A DNA stretch of 10,377 nt, taken from NCBI GenBank assembly GCA_902773245.1, contig CACYDY010000142.1:1-10377 (forward strand). The letters run 5' to 3'. The notes beneath the pieces were generated by a model. It was given only the letters and a program-made list of their open reading frames with translations, did no database searches and had not been told where the DNA came from. This document shows positions 6,809 through 10,377 of the stretch, piece after piece. The position numbers were made by a program, and so were the translations under genes. The stretch is from an uncultured Ruminococcus sp. Lineage in GTDB: Bacteria > Bacillota > Clostridia > Oscillospirales > Acutalibacteraceae. Position 1 is the first letter of the stretch. The number at the start of each line of letters is the position of its first letter.

Positions 6809-7162
6809 ATGAAAGCAAGAATACCAAAGGGATACAGCGGCGGAGCAGCTCCAACAAATTTGCAGCAGCTTGCAAAGCAAGCTCAGAAAATGCAGGAGGA
6901 AATGGACGTTGCAAGCACAGAGCTTGAAGCTAAAGAGTACTCTGCAACCGCAGGCGGAGAGGCTGTAAGCGTTACCGTAACAGGCGGAATGGAAGTCAAG
7001 AAAATTGACATAAAGCCTGAGGTAGTTGATCCCGAAGATATTGAAATGCTGACAGATCTTATCATAGCTGCAGCCAACGAAGCTTTGAGAGCTGCCGCTG
7101 CGGAAAAAGAGGAAGTTATGACAAAGATTTCCGGCGGACTCAGCATGCCGGGCTTGTTCTGA
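6809..7162 (+). CDS. ebfC: YbaB/EbfC family nucleoid-associated protein
   Basis: Small dimeric DNA-binding protein of the YbaB/EbfC family, thought to bind DNA and to take part in recombination/repair and nucleoid organisation together with RecR; its exact role is not settled. The 117 residues show the family pattern: a glutamine- and lysine-rich N-terminal helix (NLQQLAKQAQKMQEEM, about 17-32), a beta segment with GGEAVSVTVTGGMEVKKIDI (about 49-68), and a C-terminal helical part with DLIIAAANEALRAAAAEK. The N-terminus has a short glycine-containing extension before the first helix. The start is ATG at 6809, placed 8 bases after GGAGG (6796-6800); a TTG a few codons earlier overlaps that site and is not used. 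The gene lies between dnaX and recR, the standard arrangement. Confidence 0.95.
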   Translation: MKARIPKGYSGGAAPTNLQQLAKQAQKMQEEMDVASTELEAKEYSATAGGEAVSVTVTGGMEVKKIDIKPEVVDPEDIEMLTDLIIAAANEALRAAAAEKEEVMTKISGGLSMPGLF

Positions 7163-7164
7163 TC

Positions 7165-7767
7165 ATGGCAGGATTCCAGGCGCCCGCGCTTGCAAGGCTG
7201 ATCGATCAATTCAACAGACTCCCGGGAATAGGAGCAAAATCCGCTCAGCGGCTCGCATACTATGTTTTGTCTATGCCCGAAGAGGACGCAGCAGCTTTTT
7301 CGAATGCTATTCTTGACGCACACAAAAACATTCACAAATGCAAGAAATGCTGCAACCTGACAGATGACGAGCTTTGCCCCATCTGCAAAAGCATGAACAG
7401 AGATAAAACTACGATTTGTGTTGTGGAAGAACCAAAGGACGTTGTTGCTCTTGAAAAAACACAGGAGTATTCCGCAATGTACCATGTTCTTCACGGGGTT
7501 ATCTCGCCGCTTAACGGAGTGGGTCCCGATCAGCTGAGCATAAAGGAACTTGTCAGCCGTGTCCGCGAGGACAACGTTAAAGAAGTCATAATGGCGACAA
7601 ATGCAACGGCTGAGGGTGAAACGACGGCAATTTATATTTCCCGTTTGCTCAAGCCGCTCGGAGTCAAGGTTACAAGACTTGCTTACGGAATACCCGTTGG
7701 CGGCGATCTTGAATATGCCGATGAGGTCACTTTAGCAAGAGCTCTTGAAGGCAGATGTGAGTTATAA
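7165..7767 (+). CDS. recR: Recombination mediator RecR
   Basis: RecR works with RecO (and RecF) to load RecA on single-stranded DNA at gaps. The 200-residue length is normal. In order: an N-terminal helix-hairpin-helix (about 8-35, with LPGIGAKSAQRLAYYVL), a C4 zinc finger C59-x2-C62-x8-C71-x2-C74 with an extra cysteine at 63, a Toprim domain starting at TICVVEEPKDV with E88 as its conserved acid, the GVGPDQL segment at 118-124, and the family C-terminus ending RALEGRCEL. Two bases separate the ebfC stop from the ATG at 7165. No good Shine-Dalgarno sequence lies at the right distance, so translation probably relies on coupling to ebfC. It is the last gene of the dnaX cluster and is followed by a strong terminator. 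Confidence 0.97.
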   Translation: MAGFQAPALARLIDQFNRLPGIGAKSAQRLAYYVLSMPEEDAAAFSNAILDAHKNIHKCKKCCNLTDDELCPICKSMNRDKTTICVVEEPKDVVALEKTQEYSAMYHVLHGVISPLNGVGPDQLSIKELVSRVREDNVKEVIMATNATAEGETTAIYISRLLKPLGVKVTRLAYGIPVGGDLEYADEVTLARALEGRCEL

Positions 7768-7778
7768 AATAATAATTT

Positions 7779-7824
7779 AAGCGATACAGTGTTTTTGCCG
7801 CTGTGTCGCTTGTTTTATTTTTTT
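7779..7824 (+). terminator. Intrinsic terminator of the dnaX-ebfC-recR operon
   Basis: AAGCGATACAG (7779-7789) pairs with CTGTGTCGCTT (7801-7811) over 11 positions with one G-U pair and an 11-base loop. It is followed by GTTTTATTTTTTT (7812-7824). The stem starts 12 bases after the recR stop codon. This is a textbook Rho-independent terminator and the strongest in the window. Confidence 0.92.
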
Positions 7825-7839
7825 ATATCTGTAATAATA

Positions 7840-7868
7840 GTTGTGTAATCACAACAGTTAACGTAACT
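7840..7868. repeat. Two adjacent short palindromes
   Basis: GTTGTGTAATCACAAC (7840-7855) is a perfect 6-bp inverted repeat with a 4-base centre. It is followed at once by AGTTA-ACG-TAACT (7856-7868), a perfect 5-bp inverted repeat. They lie just after the recR terminator and about 300 bases before the tex promoter. They could be operator-like sites or chance in AT-rich DNA. Between them and 7908 I see only AT-rich sequence, including a stray TATAAT at 7891 without a convincing -35 box. Confidence 0.35.
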
Positions 7869-7908
7869 TAAATTATATTTAGTTCATAATTATAATATGA
7901 TTTTTTAT

Positions 7909-8063
7909 GTTTGTACACCGCTATCCACAGCTTAAGGATTTGTTCCTGTCGACCCAAGACATTAGTTTTCTTTAACATTAATTGACGCCACCTATCGGGG
8001 CTTACGCCCCGAACCCTGCATACATTCACTCTGCTCTTAAGTTGTAGATAGTGGTTTTGACAC
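7909..8063. repeat. 10-bp imperfect direct repeats flanking the second repeat element
   Basis: GTTTGTACAC (7909-7918) and GTTTTGACAC (8054-8063) match at 8 of 10 positions, the two differences being adjacent. They abut the element at 7919-8053 at the same boundaries as the perfect repeats do in the other copy. They read as an aged target-site duplication. Confidence 0.55.
7919..8053 (+). mobile_element. MITE-like non-coding element, copy 2 (135 bp)
   Basis: The left end CGCTATCCACAGCTTAAG (7919-7936) and the reverse complement of the right end, CACTATCTACAACTTAAG (8036-8053), match at 15 of 18 positions. The first half aligns with the minus strand of the element at 4038-4184, sharing CGCT-TCC-CAGC at the tip, CCTGTC (7945-7950), AAGAC (7956-7960), TTTAACATTA (7971-7980) and a TnACGnCACCnAT-like block. 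A perfect hairpin TCGGGGCTTACGCCCCGA (7995-8012; 7-bp stem, TTAC loop) sits where the other copy has its weaker hairpin. No coding sequence is recognisable. The homology between copies is directly visible; calling it a mobile element rests on the terminal inverted repeats and the flanking direct repeats. Confidence 0.65.
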
Positions 8064-8164
8064 TATCTAAATTTATTTTTAACTACTAAAAGTTAAATGC
8101 ATATATTATGATCGTTCTCTTGCTTTAAAACTGTAAAAAAGATAAGAATTTACTAAAAGTTGTC

Positions 8165-8193
8165 TGTACAATTCACCAAATATGTGGTATAAT
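8165..8193 (+). promoter_or_regulatory. Extended -10 promoter of tex
   Basis: TATAAT (8188-8193) is preceded by TG plus one base (TGG, 8185-8187), making an extended -10 element. At 17 bases upstream is TGTACA (8165-8170), a 4-of-6 match to TTGACA. Transcription would start near 8200, giving a leader of about 24 bases before the tex ATG. The stretch 8064-8164 is AT-rich and shows nothing else I can name. Confidence 0.7.
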
Positions 8194-8223
8194 GTATATA
8201 TAATTTATTATGCGGAGGTTAAA

Positions 8224-10368
8224 ATGGATTATTCAAAAGTTTTGTCGGAAACATTCGGTATTCCGGAAAACTATTCACAAAATATTATCAATCTGCTTGA
8301 CGAGGGAAACACTATACCTTTCATCGCTCGTTACAGAAAAGAAATGCACGGCTCGCTTGATGACCAAATTATCAGAGAGTTTTCCGAAAAGCTTGATTAT
8401 TTCAGAAGCTTGGACAAGCGAAGAGAAGAGATCAGAGAACTCATAGCCGCTCAGGATAAGCTGACAGATGATGTTGCGGCTGCCCTTGACAAAGCTGAAA
8501 TTCTCAGCGAGCTTGAAGATATTTATCGCCCCTTCCGTCCGAAAAGAAAGACGAGAGCGTCCGCTGCAAAAGAAAAGGGACTCGAACCCCTTGCGGCTGC
8601 CATTCTTGAACAAAGAAATGATTTTTCACCGCTTGATGCCGGTGTCCGTTTCGTAGACCCCGAAAAGGGAGTTGACGATGTTCAGGCGGCTGTTGCCGGA
8701 GCAAAGGATATTATTGCGGAACAGGTTTCCGATAATGCGGATATCAGAAAGAATATTCGTTCAATTGCCAATCGTGAGGGAATCATCACAGTCAAAGCCG
8801 TTGATGACACTTCCGACAGCGTTTACACACAGTATTATGACTTTAAAGAAGCGGCTGCCAAAATACCGAATCACAGAATTTTGGCTGTCAACCGAGGAGA
8901 AAAAGAAGGCATACTGAAAGTTTCTATTGAAAACAACGACGAAAAATCACTTGAATCTATTTATAAACAAACGCTGCGCGGCAGCAACGAATCCACCGGG
9001 CTTGTCAAAGAAGCCTGTGACGATGCCTATCAGCGGTTGATTTACCCTTCTATTGAAAGAGAAGTACGAAACGAGCTGACCGAAAAAGCCGCCGAAAGCG
9101 CTATCAAGGTTTTTGCCGTGAACTTAAAACAGCTGCTTATGCAGCCCCCCGTAAAAGGCAAGGTTGTTCTGGGACTCGATCCCGGTTACAGAACAGGCTG
9201 TAAAACCGCTGTTGTTGACCCCACAGGCAAGGTGCTTGACACTGCAGTGATCTATCCGACTCATTCTAAAGAGCAAATTGAAAAATCAAAGAAAAAGCTT
9301 CTCGACTTGATAAATAAGCACAATGTTGACATAATTTCTATTGGTAACGGAACTGCAAGCAAGGAAACCGAAATGTTTGCGGCTGACGTTATCAAAGAAT
9401 GCGGCAGAAAAGTTTATTACATGGTTGTCAGCGAAGCCGGAGCTTCGGTTTATTCGGCGTCTAAACTGGCGGCGCAGGAGCTTCCGGAGCTTGATCTGAC
9501 GCTGAGAAGCGCTGTTTCAATCGCAAGACGCTTGCAGGATCCGCTTGCGGAGCTTGTAAAAATCGAGCCGAAAGCTATAGGTGTAGGTCAATATCAGCAC
9601 GATATGCCGCAAAAAAAGCTGGGAGAGTCACTTGACGGCGTTGTTGAGGACTGCGTAAATTCGGTAGGAGTTGATCTGAACACCGCTTCTCCGGCGCTGC
9701 TTTCGAGAGTTTCGGGACTTAGCGATACTGTTTGTAAAAATATTGTTGCCTACAGAGAGGAAAACGGCGCTTTTACATCAAGAGCCGAACTGAAAAAAGT
9801 TCCCAAGCTCGGTCCCAAAGCATTTCAGCAGTGCGCAGGGTTTTTGAGAGTTGCCGAGAGTAAAAATCCGCTTGACAACACCGGTATCCACCCTGAAAGC
9901 TACGAACCGACCAAAAAGCTTTTAGATATTCTTGAATATTCAAAAGAAGAGATCGGCAGCTCTAAATTTACGGATATCTCCGCCCGACTGAGCAGACGAA
10001 GCATAAGGGAAATTTCCGAGCAGTTAGGTCTTGGCATTCCTACTATCATTGACATTACAAAGGAGCTTTCAAAGCCAGGAAGAGATCCCCGTGACGAGCT
10101 TCCGGCTCCGATGCTCAGAAGCGACATTCTCGACATGAAGGATCTTAAGGAAGGCATGGAGCTTAAGGGTACTGTCAGAAATGTTATTGATTTCGGTGTA
10201 TTTGTCGATATCGGCGTTCATCAGGACGGTCTTGTCCACATTTCTCAAATTTGTGATAAATACATAAAGCACCCCGGTGAGGTTTTGAAAGTCGGAGATA
10301 TTGTCAACGTTAAGGTTCTTTCGGTTGACGTCGCTAAAAAGAGAATAAGTCTGACTATGAAATTCTGA
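8224..10368 (+). CDS. tex: Tex family RNA-binding transcription accessory protein
   Basis: Tex proteins bind nucleic acid through a C-terminal S1 domain and influence transcription; they resemble the core of eukaryotic Spt6. The 714 residues match the usual length. In order: a helical N-terminal region with the IPFIARYRKE motif (31-40) and the DIYRPFRPKRKTRA motif (99-112), a YqgF/RNase H-like domain from about 314 (VVLGLDPGYRTG, D319), a double helix-hairpin-helix region about 479-545 (VDLNTASPALLSRVSGL, then KVPKLGPKAFQQCAGFLRV), a linker, and the S1 domain from about 641 to the end (GTVRNVIDFGVFVDIGV ... RISLTMKF). The ATG at 8224 is chosen because GGAGG (8214-8218) lies 5 bases before it; an upstream in-frame ATG at 8182 overlaps the -10 box and precedes the predicted transcript start. 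It appears to be transcribed alone; 9 bases remain after its stop. Confidence 0.97.
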   Translation: MDYSKVLSETFGIPENYSQNIINLLDEGNTIPFIARYRKEMHGSLDDQIIREFSEKLDYFRSLDKRREEIRELIAAQDKLTDDVAAALDKAEILSELEDIYRPFRPKRKTRASAAKEKGLEPLAAAILEQRNDFSPLDAGVRFVDPEKGVDDVQAAVAGAKDIIAEQVSDNADIRKNIRSIANREGIITVKAVDDTSDSVYTQYYDFKEAAAKIPNHRILAVNRGEKEGILKVSIENNDEKSLESIYKQTLRGSNESTGLVKEACDDAYQRLIYPSIEREVRNELTEKAAESAIKVFAVNLKQLLMQPPVKGKVVLGLDPGYRTGCKTAVVDPTGKVLDTAVIYPTHSKEQIEKSKKKLLDLINKHNVDIISIGNGTASKETEMFAADVIKECGRKVYYMVVSEAGASVYSASKLAAQELPELDLTLRSAVSIARRLQDPLAELVKIEPKAIGVGQYQHDMPQKKLGESLDGVVEDCVNSVGVDLNTASPALLSRVSGLSDTVCKNIVAYREENGAFTSRAELKKVPKLGPKAFQQCAGFLRVAESKNPLDNTGIHPESYEPTKKLLDILEYSKEEIGSSKFTDISARLSRRSIREISEQLGLGIPTIIDITKELSKPGRDPRDELPAPMLRSDILDMKDLKEGMELKGTVRNVIDFGVFVDIGVHQDGLVHISQICDKYIKHPGEVLKVGDIVNVKVLSVDVAKKRISLTMKF

Positions 10369-10377
10369 CTGCGTAAT

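Noticed and set aside
7921..7930. TATCCACA inside the element ends resembles a DnaA box
   Set aside because: The match is 8 of 9 at best and varies between the ends of the two copies. TATCCACAG also occurs inside atpD (about 2702), so chance is a sufficient explanation. No cluster or AT-rich unwinding element supports an origin.
8055..8164. Possible small gene or RNA between the second element and the tex promoter
   Set aside because: The stretch is AT-rich with no ribosome binding site plus start, no strong stem and no terminator of its own.
8182..8223. Upstream in-frame ATG extending Tex by 14 residues
   Set aside because: It overlaps the extended -10 element and has no ribosome binding site, while the ATG at 8224 is preceded by GGAGG at good spacing.

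Overview
The window is about 10.4 kb from a low-to-moderate GC Firmicute. The protein sequences, the frequent TTG/GTG starts behind strong Shine-Dalgarno sites and the SRP RNA-dnaX-ebfC-recR gene order point to Clostridia, most likely a gut Ruminococcaceae/Oscillospirales-type organism. That lineage call is an inference from resemblance, not a search. All genes are on the + strand.

Layout: (1) 5-4025 is the 3' half of an F-type ATP synthase operon, atpA-atpG-atpD-atpC, coding for the F1 subunits alpha, gamma, beta and epsilon. The epsilon subunit has only the N-terminal beta-sandwich and lacks the C-terminal helical hairpin. (2) 4026-4288 holds a short repeat-type insertion with 10-bp flanking direct repeats, followed by a GC-rich hairpin. 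(3) 4289-4699 is a compact peptide deformylase. (4) 4809-5007 is a promoter and a rod-shaped small SRP RNA whose outermost helix plus U-tract looks like its own terminator. (5) 5030-7767 is dnaX-ebfC(ybaB)-recR, the DNA replication/recombination cluster often found beside the SRP RNA gene in Firmicutes, closed by a strong intrinsic terminator. (6) 7825-8223 is a 400-base gap with small palindromes, a second copy of the same repeat element and an extended -10 promoter. (7) 8224-10368 is tex, an S1-domain RNA-binding protein, apparently on its own transcript.

The genes are ordinary housekeeping genes. The most unusual content is between them: two diverged, oppositely oriented copies (4038-4184 and 7919-8053) of one 135-147 bp non-coding element. 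Each has imperfect terminal inverted repeats starting near CRYTRTCCRCAGCTT, a conserved asymmetric core containing TTTAACATTA, an internal hairpin, and 10-bp direct repeats at exactly the equivalent boundaries (10/10 and 8/10 matches). This fits a MITE-like, non-autonomous mobile element. I do not recognise it as a named family. Secondary points are the truncated epsilon subunit, a Gln-to-Met change in motif 1 of the deformylase, and a hairpin that may affect the atpD ribosome binding site.
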